The notes below the pieces were generated by a model. The model saw only the letters and a program-made list of their open reading frames with translations. It ran no database searches and was not told the origin of the DNA. A stretch of DNA of 64,000 bases, taken from assembly GCF_008704495.1 (NCBI RefSeq), contig NZ_CP023699.1:2480001-2544000 (forward strand), read 5' to 3'. Positions within the stretch are counted from its first letter, which is position 1; each line of letters begins with the position of its first letter. Positions 50,461 to 59,745 of this stretch are shown here, in pieces. Made by a program: the position numbers and the translations under genes. Origin of the DNA: Streptomyces kanamyceticus (lineage in GTDB: Bacteria > Actinomycetota > Actinomycetes > Streptomycetales > Streptomycetaceae).

Positions 50461-52592
50461 GCACCACTACCACCACTGAGCTTCTGAAGGGTGCGGCCGA
50501 GCTGTTCCCCGACGAGGTCGTGACGCAGGCGCACGTGCGCCACCTCGACCTGCCGCAGGGCGCGGGGCGCTTCGCGCTCATCACCCTGGACAACGGCTTC
50601 GACCACACCAAGCCGACCACCTTCGGCCCGGCCTCGCTGGCGAACCTCAACGCCGCGATCGACCAGGTCGAGAAGGAGGCCGCCGAGGGCGAGATCGTCG
50701 GCGCCGGCATCACCGGCAAGCCGTTCATCTTCGCCGTCGGCGCCGACCTCAAGGGCGTGGAGCTGCTCAAGCACCACGAGGACGCGCTGGCCATCGGCAA
50801 GGGCGGCCACGAGGTCTTCAAGCGGCTTGCCGGGCTCGCCGTGCCGACCTTCGCGTACTACAACGGTGCCGCCATGGGCGGTGGCGTCGAGGTCGGTCTG
50901 CACTGCACCTACCGCACCGTCTCCAAGGCGCTGCCCGCCTTCTCGCTGCCCGAGGTCTTCCTCGGCCTGGTCCCGGGCTGGGGCGGCTGCGCGCTGCTCC
51001 CGAACCTGATCGGCGCCGACAAGGCCGTCTCGGTCATCATCGAGAACTCGCTGAACCAGAACCGTCAGCTCAAGGGCAAGCAGGTCTTCGAGCTCGGCAT
51101 CGCCGACGCGCTCTTCGAGGGCGCGGACTTCCTGGAGCAGTCGCTGATCTGGACGGCCTCCGTCCTGACCGGTTCGACCCAGGTCGTGCGTCCCGAGATC
51201 GACCGCGCCGAGGGCTGGGACGCCGCCGTCGCGCGCGGCCGTGCCATCGCCGACTCCAAGGTGCACGGCGCCGCTCCGGCCGCCTACCGCGCCCTGGAGA
51301 TCATCGCCGCGGCCAAGGACGGGGACCTCCAGCAGGGCTTCGACGCCGAGGACACCGCGCTCGCCGACCTGATCATGGGTGGCGAACTGCGGTCCGGCAT
51401 CTACTCGTTCAACCTCGTCCAGAAGCGCGCCAAGCGCCCGGCGGGTGCCCCGGACAAGAACCTGGCGCGCCCGGTCACCAAGGTCGGCGTCGTCGGCGCG
51501 GGCCTGATGGCCTCGCAGCTGGCGCTGCTCTTCCTGCGCCGCCTCGAGGTGCCGGTCGTCCTGACCGACATCGACCAGGCGCGCGTCGACAAGGGCGTCG
51601 GCTACGTCCACGAGGAGATCGACAAGCTCCTCCTCAAGGGCCGCGTCAACCAGGACAAGGCGAACCGTCTGAAGGGGCTCGTCTCCGGCGTGCTCGACAA
51701 GGCCGAGGGCTTCTCCGACGCCGACTTCATCATCGAGGCCGTCTTCGAGGAGATCGGCGTCAAGCAGCAGGTGTTCGCCGAGGTCGAGGCCGTCGCCCCG
51801 GCGCACGCGATCCTCGCCACCAACACCTCCTCGCTCTCGGTCTCCGAGATGGCGTCGAAGCTGAAGCACCCCGAGCGGGTCGTCGGCTTCCACTTCTTCA
51901 ACCCGGTCGCGATCCTGCCGCTCCTGGAGATCGTGCGCGGCGAGCAGACCGACGACGCCTCGCTGGCCACCGCCTTCGGTGTCGCCAAGAAGCTGAAGAA
52001 GACCGCGGTACTCGTGAAGGACGCTCCGGCGTTCGTCGTGAACCGCATCCTCACCCGCTTCATGGGCGAGATCCAGAACGTCATCGACGAGGGCACCCCG
52101 GTCGAGGTCGCCGAGAAGGGCGTCGAGCCGCTCGGTCTGCCGATGTCGCCGCTGGTGCTCCTGGAGCTGGTCGGCCCGGCCATCGGTCTGCACGTCTCCG
52201 AGACCCTGAACCGTGCCTTCCCCGAGCGCTTCACGGTCTCCCCGAACCTCGCGGCCGTCGTCAAGGCGGGCAAGCGCGGCTTCTACGTGTACGACAGCGG
52301 GAAGCCGGAGCTCGACCCGGAGGTCGCCGCGCTCCTGAAGCAGGGCGACAAGGTCCTGACCGAGGAGCAGGTGCGCGACCGCGTCCTGGACGCGGTGGCG
52401 CAGGAGATCGGGCTCATGCTCGACGAGGGCGTCGTCGCCGAGGCCCAGGACATCGACCTCTGCCTGATCACCGGCGCGGGCTGGCCCTTCCACCTGGGCG
52501 GCATCACGCCGTACCTGGACCGTGAGGGCATCAGCGAGCGGGTGAACGGGAAGCCGTTCCTGGCGCAGGGCGTGGCGAGCGTCCCGGCGTAA
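50457..52592 (+). CDS. fadB: 3-hydroxyacyl-CoA dehydrogenase / enoyl-CoA hydratase (FadB/FadJ-like)
   Basis: 711 residues, bifunctional. N-terminal crotonase domain (1-310): FIFAVGADLKGVE, YYNGAAMGGGVEVGLHCTYRT, LPEVFLGLVPGWGG (catalytic Glu). C-terminal dehydrogenase: VGVVGAGLMASQLALLFLRRLEVPVVLTDID, NTSSLSVSEMASKLKHPERVVGFHFFNPV (catalytic His), VKDAPAFVVNRIL. The GTG at 50457 is inside the fadA stop (GTGA). It is followed by a strong terminator. Codon usage is highly optimised, consistent with high expression. Confidence 0.94.
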   Translation: MSTTTTTELLKGAAELFPDEVVTQAHVRHLDLPQGAGRFALITLDNGFDHTKPTTFGPASLANLNAAIDQVEKEAAEGEIVGAGITGKPFIFAVGADLKGVELLKHHEDALAIGKGGHEVFKRLAGLAVPTFAYYNGAAMGGGVEVGLHCTYRTVSKALPAFSLPEVFLGLVPGWGGCALLPNLIGADKAVSVIIENSLNQNRQLKGKQVFELGIADALFEGADFLEQSLIWTASVLTGSTQVVRPEIDRAEGWDAAVARGRAIADSKVHGAAPAAYRALEIIAAAKDGDLQQGFDAEDTALADLIMGGELRSGIYSFNLVQKRAKRPAGAPDKNLARPVTKVGVVGAGLMASQLALLFLRRLEVPVVLTDIDQARVDKGVGYVHEEIDKLLLKGRVNQDKANRLKGLVSGVLDKAEGFSDADFIIEAVFEEIGVKQQVFAEVEAVAPAHAILATNTSSLSVSEMASKLKHPERVVGFHFFNPVAILPLLEIVRGEQTDDASLATAFGVAKKLKKTAVLVKDAPAFVVNRILTRFMGEIQNVIDEGTPVEVAEKGVEPLGLPMSPLVLLELVGPAIGLHVSETLNRAFPERFTVSPNLAAVVKAGKRGFYVYDSGKPELDPEVAALLKQGDKVLTEEQVRDRVLDAVAQEIGLMLDEGVVAEAQDIDLCLITGAGWPFHLGGITPYLDREGISERVNGKPFLAQGVASVPA

Positions 52593-52617
52593 CCTTTCGC
52601 CGCGAGACATCAGCACG

Positions 52618-52654
52618 GCGGGGCCGTACGGGATCAACTCCCGTACGGCCCCGC
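52618..52654. terminator. Terminator of fadAB
   Basis: A perfect 16-bp stem (52618-52633 with 52639-52654), five-base loop, between convergent genes. Confidence 0.85.
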
Positions 52655-52665
52655 TGTCATGAGAG

Positions 52666-53802
52666 TCAGACCCGGACCCACGCCCCGAGCGCGAGCCCCG
52701 GCTCTGCCTTCTGCCGCGCGACGCGCAGCGTGCCGTCCAGGCCGATCGCGGCGATGACGATCCTGCCGTGCGCGTCGAGCGCCAACGCCGGTGGGCCCAG
52801 GCACGGTTCGCCGGTCTCCGCCCACCACAGGCCCGCGTCCTCGTCCTCCGTGGGGAACGCCGCGATGGCGGGGCGGCCCGAGCGGGAGCGGTGGGCGAGG
52901 ACCGTGCAGTCGTGGCCGTCGACGGTGGCGCGCAGGGCGGCCGTGGGGCCCGTGTCCGGTTCGCCGCCGAGCGGTACTGCGGGGCCGCCCGACGCGGGGC
53001 GGTGGGCGAGGACGCCCTTGCCGAGGGCGTCGACCGCGTAGTACGTGAGCCGGTCCTCGCCGGTCTCCAGGGCGGTGCCCGAGCCGGGTGCGGTGGTCAG
53101 CGGGATGTCGTCGGCGCGCTGCGGCTGGCTGCCGCGCTTGTCCTGGGCCCAGTGCTCCGTGACATCGGCGGTGGGCGCGAAGACCTCGATGCGGCCCGTC
53201 GACGTGACGATCGCGGCGATGCCGTCGAGGGCCTCGCTGGACTTGAGGTCCTTCCAGCCCTCCCACTTGCCGGTCTTGTCCTCGCGGCGCAGCCGGACGC
53301 TGCGCACCCCGTCGCGTACGAAGACGTGGACCGTGCCCGCCGTGTCCACCGCGACGGCGGGGTCGCCCAGGTGCGGGGCGCGCTCGACCATCTTGGTGTG
53401 CGGGTTGCCCGCCGACCGCCAGTCCATGAGCGGGCGCCCCGACTGGTACTGGACGGTGTGCATGAGGTCGACGAGCTTCTTGCCTTCGCCGTCGCGCCGC
53501 TCGCGCCTGCCGATGAAGTGGACGTATCCGTCGGCGCCCTGCGCGAGCGTGAGGTACGTCAGGTCCGGCACCTCGAAGAAGTCGGGCCCCGACCAGTCGG
53601 GGCCGCCGGGGCGCTCCTGTGTCCAGCGCAGGACTCCCCCGTCGGTGCGGGCGTACGCGGAAAGCCTGTCGTCCTTGCCCCGGAGCAGCCAGCGGCCGGT
53701 GTCCGGCGGGCCCGCGGCCACGCGTGCGGCGGCCGCCCCGGGTTGCGTGGCGGAGGGTCTGGCGGGCTGCCGCTCGGGCTTGCGGGCGGACCTCGACGGC
53801 AT
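52666..53802 (-). CDS. Beta-propeller (PLL-like) protein
   Basis: 378 residues. Repeated sheets with the pattern (hydrophobic)xVxxxGxxxVF/A and recurrent PAVAVDTAGTVHVFVRDG, GIAAIVTSTGRIEVFAP, RLTYYAVDALGKGVLAHRP, PPALALDAHGRIVIAAIGLDGTLRV resemble PLL/fucolectin-type six- or seven-bladed propellers. A basic Pro/Arg/Ala-rich N-terminus of 35 residues has no clear signal sequence, so export is uncertain. A ligand-binding (sugar) role is inferred only. ATG at 53802; a weaker GTG lies 27 bases upstream. Confidence 0.72.
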   Translation of the reverse strand: MPSRSARKPERQPARPSATQPGAAAARVAAGPPDTGRWLLRGKDDRLSAYARTDGGVLRWTQERPGGPDWSGPDFFEVPDLTYLTLAQGADGYVHFIGRRERRDGEGKKLVDLMHTVQYQSGRPLMDWRSAGNPHTKMVERAPHLGDPAVAVDTAGTVHVFVRDGVRSVRLRREDKTGKWEGWKDLKSSEALDGIAAIVTSTGRIEVFAPTADVTEHWAQDKRGSQPQRADDIPLTTAPGSGTALETGEDRLTYYAVDALGKGVLAHRPASGGPAVPLGGEPDTGPTAALRATVDGHDCTVLAHRSRSGRPAIAAFPTEDEDAGLWWAETGEPCLGPPALALDAHGRIVIAAIGLDGTLRVARQKAEPGLALGAWVRV

Positions 53803-53913
53803 GACTCGGTGCCAACCTTTCACGTTCACCAGCTCACAGCGTTGGCCTATTAGTCTACGTTTGCCGCAATCGAATCCGCCCACGGGCACCGCCCCGTGTG
53901 CCACCCTGGCGCC

Positions 53914-54327
53914 ATGAGCACGCCGGACACCCTTCTCGTCGTCGACGCGGCGAACGTCGTCGGCTCCGTCCCCGACGGCTGGTGGCGCGATCGCCGCGGG
54001 GCGGCGGAGCGGCTCAGGGACCGGCTCGTCGGGTACGCCGCCGAGGGGCTGCCGGATCATCCGGGACCACTGGACGTCGTCCTCGTCGTGGAGGGCGCGG
54101 CACGCGGCGTGGCGTCCGTGCCCGGCGTGCGGGTCGTCTCCGCGCCGGGCAGCGGCGACGACCGCATCGTGGAACTGGCGGCGGAGGCGGCGGACAGGCC
54201 CTGCCTGGTCGTCACGGCCGACCGCGAATTGCGGCGCAGGGTCGGCGAGTGCGGCGCCCGGTGTCTGGGGCCGCGCACCGTGCACGGCCCGGGTCAGACC
54301 CCTGGGCCGCCGCCGGGCCGCACGTAG
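53914..54327 (+). CDS. PIN/NYN-like nuclease-fold protein
   Basis: 137 residues. LLVVDAANVVGSVPDGWWRDRRGAAERLRDRL has the first conserved Asp (and Asn) of PIN/NYN folds; APGSGDDRIVELAAEA and LVVTADRELRRRVGECGA supply the later acidic residues. Similar actinobacterial proteins are often labelled NTP pyrophosphohydrolase. It probably cleaves RNA or nucleotides. Its last 34 bases overlap the convergent glycosyltransferase gene. Confidence 0.78.
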   Translation: MSTPDTLLVVDAANVVGSVPDGWWRDRRGAAERLRDRLVGYAAEGLPDHPGPLDVVLVVEGAARGVASVPGVRVVSAPGSGDDRIVELAAEAADRPCLVVTADRELRRRVGECGARCLGPRTVHGPGQTPGPPPGRT

Positions 54328-55793
54328 AGGACCGCGCCGTCGACCGTGAGCAGCGGCCGGTAGCCGGTCGCGAGGATCCGGCGCAGCGACGGCACCCGGT
54401 GCGGCGCGTACGGCTCGCCCCGGGAGTCGTCGACGACGAGCGTCGGCGGGTGCCGTCTCAACTCCTCGCGGAAGACCGGCCACGAGCCCGCCACGCCGTA
54501 CTTCTCGCCCACCTGGGGGCCGTTCCTGCCGCCGCTGTAGTTGGTGAGCAGCCCGGCCGTGAGGTAGCGGCTGGCGGGGGCGCGGTCGGCGAGCCAGTAC
54601 GCCTCGGGGTGCATCCCCCAGAACAGCACCCGGTCCCGCGGACCCGAATGCGCCCTGACCGTCTCCGCGAGGCGCGTGGCGTGCGCCAGTTCGGGGCGCG
54701 GCGCGAGCAGCCCCCAGGCCAGGAACACCGCACACCCGCACCCCGAGGCGACGATCGCCCGCAGCGTCCGCTCGCGCGGCAGGATCTGCAGCGCCGCCGC
54801 GCCCAACAGAGCCAGCGGCGGCATGAGTTGGAGGTAGTAGTGGCCGAAGAAGTGGAAGCCGAGCAGCACCGCGGCGACCGCCGATGCGAGCCAGAGCCAG
54901 AGGTCCGTCGAGCCGGTGCGGGCGATGCGCAGGACGCGTACGACCGGTGGGACGATGCCCGCGCAGGCCGCCGCGAGGATCGCCGCGTTGCCCAACCCGC
55001 GCCCCAGGACGTGGAGTTCGGAGCCCGTGAAGGAGGCGTACGCGCCCGAGCCCGTCACCGTCCAGAACAGGAAGCCCGCCGGGGTCGTCAGGACGGCCGC
55101 GGCGACGACCGGGCCGCACAGGCCCGCGGCCAGGCGCAGCACGTCCCCGCGCGGCGCCCCGTCCCGCCACAGCAGCCAGGCGACCGGGAGCAGGACCGCT
55201 CCCCCGGTCTGCTTGGCGAGGAAGGCGCAGGCCACCGCAGCGCCCGCGGCGCCCCAGCCGCGCCGGTCCGCGCACCACATGGCGGCGGCCGTGCAGGGCA
55301 GCGTGAAGACCTCGAAGGTGGCCGCCTGCGCGTCCTCGGGGTTGAGGCCGATGGAGATCAGGAGGTAGAGGACGCCCGCCGTGCGGCCCGCGCGGTCTCC
55401 CCAGCGGCGCCGGGCGATCGAGGCGAGGAGCACCGCCGTCAGGAGCTGGGCGGCGACCGCGAGGGCCTTCAGCGGGAGCAGCGAGTCGTCACCGAAGAGC
55501 GCGAAGGCGCCCGCGTACAGCCAGGGGACGAGCGGTGGCTTGCGGTCGACGACCGTCTCGTAGAGCGTGCCGCCGTCGGCGAGCAGCCGCGCCTGGACGG
55601 CGAGGTAGCCCTCGTCGGGGTTCCACAGGGGCCACCGGAAGGAGGGCGCCCGGGTCACGCACGCCAGCGCGGCCAGGAGCGGGAACAGCCGTGTCCAGTA
55701 CGGGTCGCGGTGGTCGGGGGCGTACTCCTTGCGCGGGCCCGGCACCCGGGTGGCGCGTACGGAGCGTAGCGAGGCGGAGGGCGCGGCGAGCAT
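54294..55793 (-). CDS. Membrane glycosyltransferase (GT39/PMT-like)
   Basis: 499 residues. A polytopic protein with about 9-11 helices. The extracytoplasmic acidic loop near the N-terminus shows WNPDEGYLAVQARLLADGGTLYETVVDRKPPLVPWLY (Asp-Glu as in GT-C enzymes using polyprenyl-phosphate sugars), then HFFGHYYLQLMPPLALL. The last 120 residues (LFWGMHPEAYWLADRAPASRYL, LVVDDSRG) form a periplasmic-like domain. ATG at 55793 chosen; an ATG at 55826 is possible, and neither has a clear ribosome site. Confidence 0.82.
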   Translation of the reverse strand: MLAAPSASLRSVRATRVPGPRKEYAPDHRDPYWTRLFPLLAALACVTRAPSFRWPLWNPDEGYLAVQARLLADGGTLYETVVDRKPPLVPWLYAGAFALFGDDSLLPLKALAVAAQLLTAVLLASIARRRWGDRAGRTAGVLYLLISIGLNPEDAQAATFEVFTLPCTAAAMWCADRRGWGAAGAAVACAFLAKQTGGAVLLPVAWLLWRDGAPRGDVLRLAAGLCGPVVAAAVLTTPAGFLFWTVTGSGAYASFTGSELHVLGRGLGNAAILAAACAGIVPPVVRVLRIARTGSTDLWLWLASAVAAVLLGFHFFGHYYLQLMPPLALLGAAALQILPRERTLRAIVASGCGCAVFLAWGLLAPRPELAHATRLAETVRAHSGPRDRVLFWGMHPEAYWLADRAPASRYLTAGLLTNYSGGRNGPQVGEKYGVAGSWPVFREELRRHPPTLVVDDSRGEPYAPHRVPSLRRILATGYRPLLTVDGAVLYVRPGGGPGV

Positions 55794-55877
55794 ACGACGC
55801 ACGCTATCCGGCCCCGCAGTCCCCATCGGAACGGGACATACGGGGCCGGGGAAGAAGCCTTGCCGAAAGGCCGATGA

Positions 55878-57371
55878 CTACGGTGCGTCGCTGGCGTGTG
55901 CGTCCCTCGCGTGCAGGCGGCTGTGCGAACGCCCGTACGCGAAGTAGATGACGACGCCGAGCACCATCCAGACGCCGAACCGCAGCCAGGTCTCCGCGGG
56001 CAGGTTGAGCATCAGCCACAGCGAGGCGAGGACCGAGAGGATCGGCACGTAGGGCACTAGCGGGGTGCGGAAGGAGCGCGGCAGGTCGGGGCGCTGCTTG
56101 CGGAGCACGATGACGCCGAGGGCGACCACGACGAAGGCGAACAGCGTGCCGATGTTGACCAGTTCGGCGAGTTCGTCGATGGAGGTGAAGCCCGCGACGA
56201 CCGCCACGATCCCGCCGAGCAGGACCGTCGAGCGGTACGGCGTGCCGAACGTCGGGTGGACCTTGGAGAAGGTCAGCGGAAGGAGTCCGTCACGGCTCAT
56301 CGCGAAGAAGACCCGGGTCTGGCCGAGCAGCAGGATCATGCAGACCGAGGTGAGACCGACGGCCGCGCCGAAGCTGATCAGGCCCGCCCAGAAGGGATGG
56401 CCGACCGCCTTGAAGGCGTCCGCGAGCGGCGCGTCCGTGGAGAGTTCGCTGTACTTCTGCATGCCGGTGACGACGATGGAGACCGCGACGTACAGGATCG
56501 TGCAGATGAGCAGCGAGCCGATGATGCCCCGGGGCACGTCGCGCTGGGGGTTGTGGGTCTCCTCCGCGGCGGTCGCGACGATGTCGAAGCCGATGAACGC
56601 GAAGAAGACGACGGCCGCCGCGGTGAAGATGCCCATCACGCCGAAGTGCGAGGGCGTGAAGCCGAACATCAGCTGCACCAGCGGCGCGGTGATGCCGCCG
56701 CCGCCCTCGGCGGGCTCGGACGGCGGGACGAACGGGTCGTAGTTGGCGCCGGTGATGAAGAAGGCGCCGACGATGATGACCAGGAGGACGACGGTGACCT
56801 TGACGGCGACGATGACGTTGGTGACCCGCGAGGACAGCTTCATGCCCGCGACCAGGATGCCGGTCAGGACGAGCACCAGGACGCAGGCGAGGAGGTCGAA
56901 GCCGAATTTCCCGTCGTGGGTGCCGCTCAGCGTCTGCGGCAGGTGCATGCCCGCGGTGTCCAGGAGCGAGCGCATGTACCCGGACCAGCCGACCGCGACC
57001 ACCGCGCAGCCGAGCGCCAGCTCCAGGATCAGGTCCCAGCCGATGATCCAGGCGGGGAACTCCCCGAGCGAGGCGTACGAGAAGGTGTACGCGGACCCGG
57101 CCACCGGCACGGTCGAGGCGAACTCGGCGTAGCAGAGCGCCGCGAGCGCGCAGACGAGTCCGGCGACGACGAAGGCGAGGGCCACCGCGGGCCCCGCCGT
57201 CTCCTTGGCGATCTTTCCGGTCAGGACGAAGATGCCGGTACCGATGATGACGCCGACGCCGAAGACCGTGAGATCGAGGGCTGACAGCGACTTCTTGAGC
57301 GCGTGCTCCGGCTCCTCGGTGTCCCTGATGGACTGCTCGACGCTCTTCGTCCTGAAGAGGGTGTTGCTCAC
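55878..57371 (-). CDS. Amino-acid permease (APC superfamily)
   Basis: 497 residues with 12-13 membrane helices. APC hallmarks: LTVFGVGVIIGTGIFVLTGKIA, LCYAEFASTVPVAGSAYTFSYASLGEFPAWIIGWDL, FFAFIGFDIVATAAEETHNPQRDVPRGI, LLGQTRVFFAMSRDGLLP. It resembles cationic-amino-acid (CAT/YfnA) transporters. The GTG at 57371 has GGGAGG seven bases upstream and the VSNTLFRTKSVEQS start typical of the group. Confidence 0.9.
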   Translation of the reverse strand: MSNTLFRTKSVEQSIRDTEEPEHALKKSLSALDLTVFGVGVIIGTGIFVLTGKIAKETAGPAVALAFVVAGLVCALAALCYAEFASTVPVAGSAYTFSYASLGEFPAWIIGWDLILELALGCAVVAVGWSGYMRSLLDTAGMHLPQTLSGTHDGKFGFDLLACVLVLVLTGILVAGMKLSSRVTNVIVAVKVTVVLLVIIVGAFFITGANYDPFVPPSEPAEGGGGITAPLVQLMFGFTPSHFGVMGIFTAAAVVFFAFIGFDIVATAAEETHNPQRDVPRGIIGSLLICTILYVAVSIVVTGMQKYSELSTDAPLADAFKAVGHPFWAGLISFGAAVGLTSVCMILLLGQTRVFFAMSRDGLLPLTFSKVHPTFGTPYRSTVLLGGIVAVVAGFTSIDELAELVNIGTLFAFVVVALGVIVLRKQRPDLPRSFRTPLVPYVPILSVLASLWLMLNLPAETWLRFGVWMVLGVVIYFAYGRSHSRLHARDAHASDAP

Positions 57372-57457
57372 GGGCGTACCTCCCACGCTTGTCGTCCCCG
57401 ACATGATCGAGAGGACGGGTACCCCGTAAGCCCCGGCGCGGGCCCATTCACGCGAAT

Positions 57458-57498
57458 GGGCCGGTTCCACCACCCGTACAGGGTGCTGGAACCGGCCC
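57458..57498. terminator. Terminator of dxs
   Basis: An 18-bp stem (57458-57475 with 57481-57498, one mismatch), five-base loop, 21 bases past the dxs stop. Confidence 0.75.
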
Positions 57499-57518
57499 TT
57501 CGGCGGTGCGCGTTGACG

Positions 57519-59450
57519 TCAGTCGCGGGCGGGCTCCACGGAGTCCACCGCCGCGGCGGTGCTCCGCTCGAAGCGACCGTCGAGCTTGGCGACGAGGCCG
57601 GTGACCTGACGCGCGATGTCCGGAGCCGTCAGGCCGATCTCGGCCAGGATCTCCTTGCGCGAGGCGTGGTCGAGGAAGCGCGGCGGGATGCCGAAGTCCC
57701 GCAGCGGCACGTCGACGCCCGCGTCGCGCAGGGCCTGCGCGATCGCCGAACCGACGCCGCCCGCACGGGAGTTGTCCTCGACGGTGACCACTACGCGGTG
57801 CTGCTCGGCGAGCGGCGCCATCGCCTCGTCGACCGGCTTGACCCAGCGCGGGTCCACGACGGTCGTGGTGATGCCCTGCTTGTCGAGCAGGTCCGCGATC
57901 TCCAGGCACATGGGGGCGAGCGCGCCGACGGAGACCAGCAGGACGTCCGCCTTGTTGGTGCCCGCCTTGCGCAGCACGTCCATGCCGCCGACCGTGCCGA
58001 CGGCCTTGACGGCGGGGCCGACCGCGCCCTTGGAGTAGCGCACGACGGTCGGGGCGTCGTCCACCTCGACGGCCTCGCGCAGCTGGAGGCGGACCTGGTC
58101 GGCGTCGCGCGGGGCGGCGATCCTGAGGGTCGGCACGCACTGCAGGATCGACATGTCCCACATGCCGTTGTGCGAGGCGCCGTCGGTGCCGGTGACACCG
58201 GCCCGGTCCAGGACGAAGGTGACGCCGCACTTGTGCAGGGCCACGTCCATCAGGAGCTGGTCGAAGGCGCGGTTCAGGAACGTCGCGTAGACGGCGAAGA
58301 CGGGGTGCAGGCCGCCGCTGGCGAGGCCCGCGGCCGACACGGCGGCGTGCTGCTCTGCGATGCCCACGTCGTAGACCCGGTCGGGGAACGCCTTGGAGAA
58401 CTTCTCCAGGCCGACCGGCTGGAGCATGGCGGCCGTGATGGCGACGATGTCCTCGCGCTCGCGGCCGAGCTTGACCATCTCCTCGCCGAAGACCGACGTC
58501 CAGTCCATGCCGCCCGCCGCGATCGGCAGACCCGTGTCGGGGTGGATCGGGCCGATGCCGTGGAAGTGGTCGGCCTCGTCCTCCTCGGCGGGCTTGTAGC
58601 CGCGGCCCTTCTCGGTGAGGCAGTGCACGATGACCGGGCCGCCGAAGCGCTTGGCGCGCTGCAGGGCGGACTCCAGGGCCTCCATGTCGTGGCCGTCGAT
58701 CGGGCCGACGTACTTGAGCCCCAGGTCCTCGAACATGCCCTGCGGGGCGATGAAGTCCTTGAGGCCCTTCTTGGCTCCGTGCAGGGTCTCGTAGAGCGGC
58801 TTGCCGACGACCGGCGTGCGCTCCAGGAGGTCCTTCCCACGGGCCAGGAACCGCTCGTACCCGTCGGTCGTGCGCAGGGTCGCCAGGTGGTTGGCGAGCC
58901 CGCCGATCGTGGGGGCGTAGGAGCGCTCGTTGTCGTTGACGACGATGACGAGCGGGCGGTCCTTGGCGGCGGCGATGTTGTTCAGCGCCTCCCAGGCCAT
59001 GCCGCCGGTCAGCGCGCCGTCACCGATGACGGCGACGACGTGGTCGTCCTTGCCGCGCACCTCATTGGCCTTGGCCAGGCCGTCGGCCCAGCCGAGGACC
59101 GTGGAGGCGTGGCTGTTCTCGATCACGTCGTGATCGGACTCGGCGCGCGAGGGGTAGCCGGACAGGCCGCCCTTGCTGCGCAGCTTGCCGAAGTCCTGGC
59201 GGCCGGTGAGCAGCTTGTGCACGTAGCTCTGGTGGCCGGTGTCGAAGAGGACCTTGTCCTGGGGCGACTCGAAGACGCGGTGCAGGGCGATGGTGAGCTC
59301 GACCACGCCGAGGTTGGGGCCGAGGTGGCCGCCGGTCTTGGAGACTGCGTCGACGAGGAAGGCCCGGATCTCTCCGGCCAGCTGGTCCAGCTCCTCGGCG
59401 CTGAGCCGGTCCAGATCGCGCGGTCCCGTGATGCGGGTCAGCAGCGGCAC
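57519..59450 (-). CDS. dxs: 1-deoxy-D-xylulose-5-phosphate synthase
   Basis: 643 residues. It condenses pyruvate and glyceraldehyde-3-phosphate (MEP isoprenoid pathway) with thiamine diphosphate. [54 protein letters not shown]-binding [15 protein letters not shown] ... NDNERSYAP, catalytic-site [33 protein letters not shown]. The GTG at 59450 has AAGGAGG upstream. It stands alone between a permease gene and the xyl-type transporter, each separated by hairpins. Confidence 0.95.
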   Translation of the reverse strand: MPLLTRITGPRDLDRLSAEELDQLAGEIRAFLVDAVSKTGGHLGPNLGVVELTIALHRVFESPQDKVLFDTGHQSYVHKLLTGRQDFGKLRSKGGLSGYPSRAESDHDVIENSHASTVLGWADGLAKANEVRGKDDHVVAVIGDGALTGGMAWEALNNIAAAKDRPLVIVVNDNERSYAPTIGGLANHLATLRTTDGYERFLARGKDLLERTPVVGKPLYETLHGAKKGLKDFIAPQGMFEDLGLKYVGPIDGHDMEALESALQRAKRFGGPVIVHCLTEKGRGYKPAEEDEADHFHGIGPIHPDTGLPIAAGGMDWTSVFGEEMVKLGREREDIVAITAAMLQPVGLEKFSKAFPDRVYDVGIAEQHAAVSAAGLASGGLHPVFAVYATFLNRAFDQLLMDVALHKCGVTFVLDRAGVTGTDGASHNGMWDMSILQCVPTLRIAAPRDADQVRLQLREAVEVDDAPTVVRYSKGAVGPAVKAVGTVGGMDVLRKAGTNKADVLLVSVGALAPMCLEIADLLDKQGITTTVVDPRWVKPVDEAMAPLAEQHRVVVTVEDNSRAGGVGSAIAQALRDAGVDVPLRDFGIPPRFLDHASRKEILAEIGLTAPDIARQVTGLVAKLDGRFERSTAAAVDSVEPARD

Positions 59451-59566
59451 CCGTGCCTCCTTGCAGTAGAGCTGAGATGTGCTGTTCGAGCGTTGCCGGG
59501 TCTGTCGAGTCTAATGTTCCGCGACTGACAACCGCGTCCGGGAGGCGTTTTCCCGGTCACACGAAC

Positions 59567-59608
59567 AGACGCACGGGGCGAGGAACAGGTGTTCCTCGCC
59601 CCGTGCGT
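59567..59608. terminator. Strong hairpin downstream of the xylFGH operon
   Basis: A perfect 19-bp stem (59567-59585 with 59590-59608) and four-base loop between xylH and dxs; probably ends the transporter transcript. Confidence 0.8.
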
Positions 59609-59627
59609 CCGCGGCGCTCACGTCGCT

Positions 59628-59735
59628 CCTGGGGCTCCGCCCCAGACCCCGCTCCTCAAACGCCGGAGGGGCTGGAATTCAGGCCCCGTAAGGGGCGCGG
59701 GGAACTGCGCGACCAGCCACAACGGGCCTGCGGAC
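59628..59735. repeat. Dispersed intergenic repeat, copy 3 (composite)
   Basis: Combines a GGGGCTCCGCCCCAGACCCC / CTCCTCAAACGCCGGAGGGGCTGGA block with the CCCCGTAAGGGGCGCGGGG and CGACCAGCCACAACGGG block shared with copies 1 and 2. Confidence 0.75.
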
Positions 59736-59745
59736 GACGAACTGC

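Noticed and set aside
52666..55278. An 870-residue extension of the beta-propeller gene
   Set aside because: The upstream part is antisense to the PIN-like gene and in a shadow frame of the glycosyltransferase. The propeller protein starts naturally at 53802.
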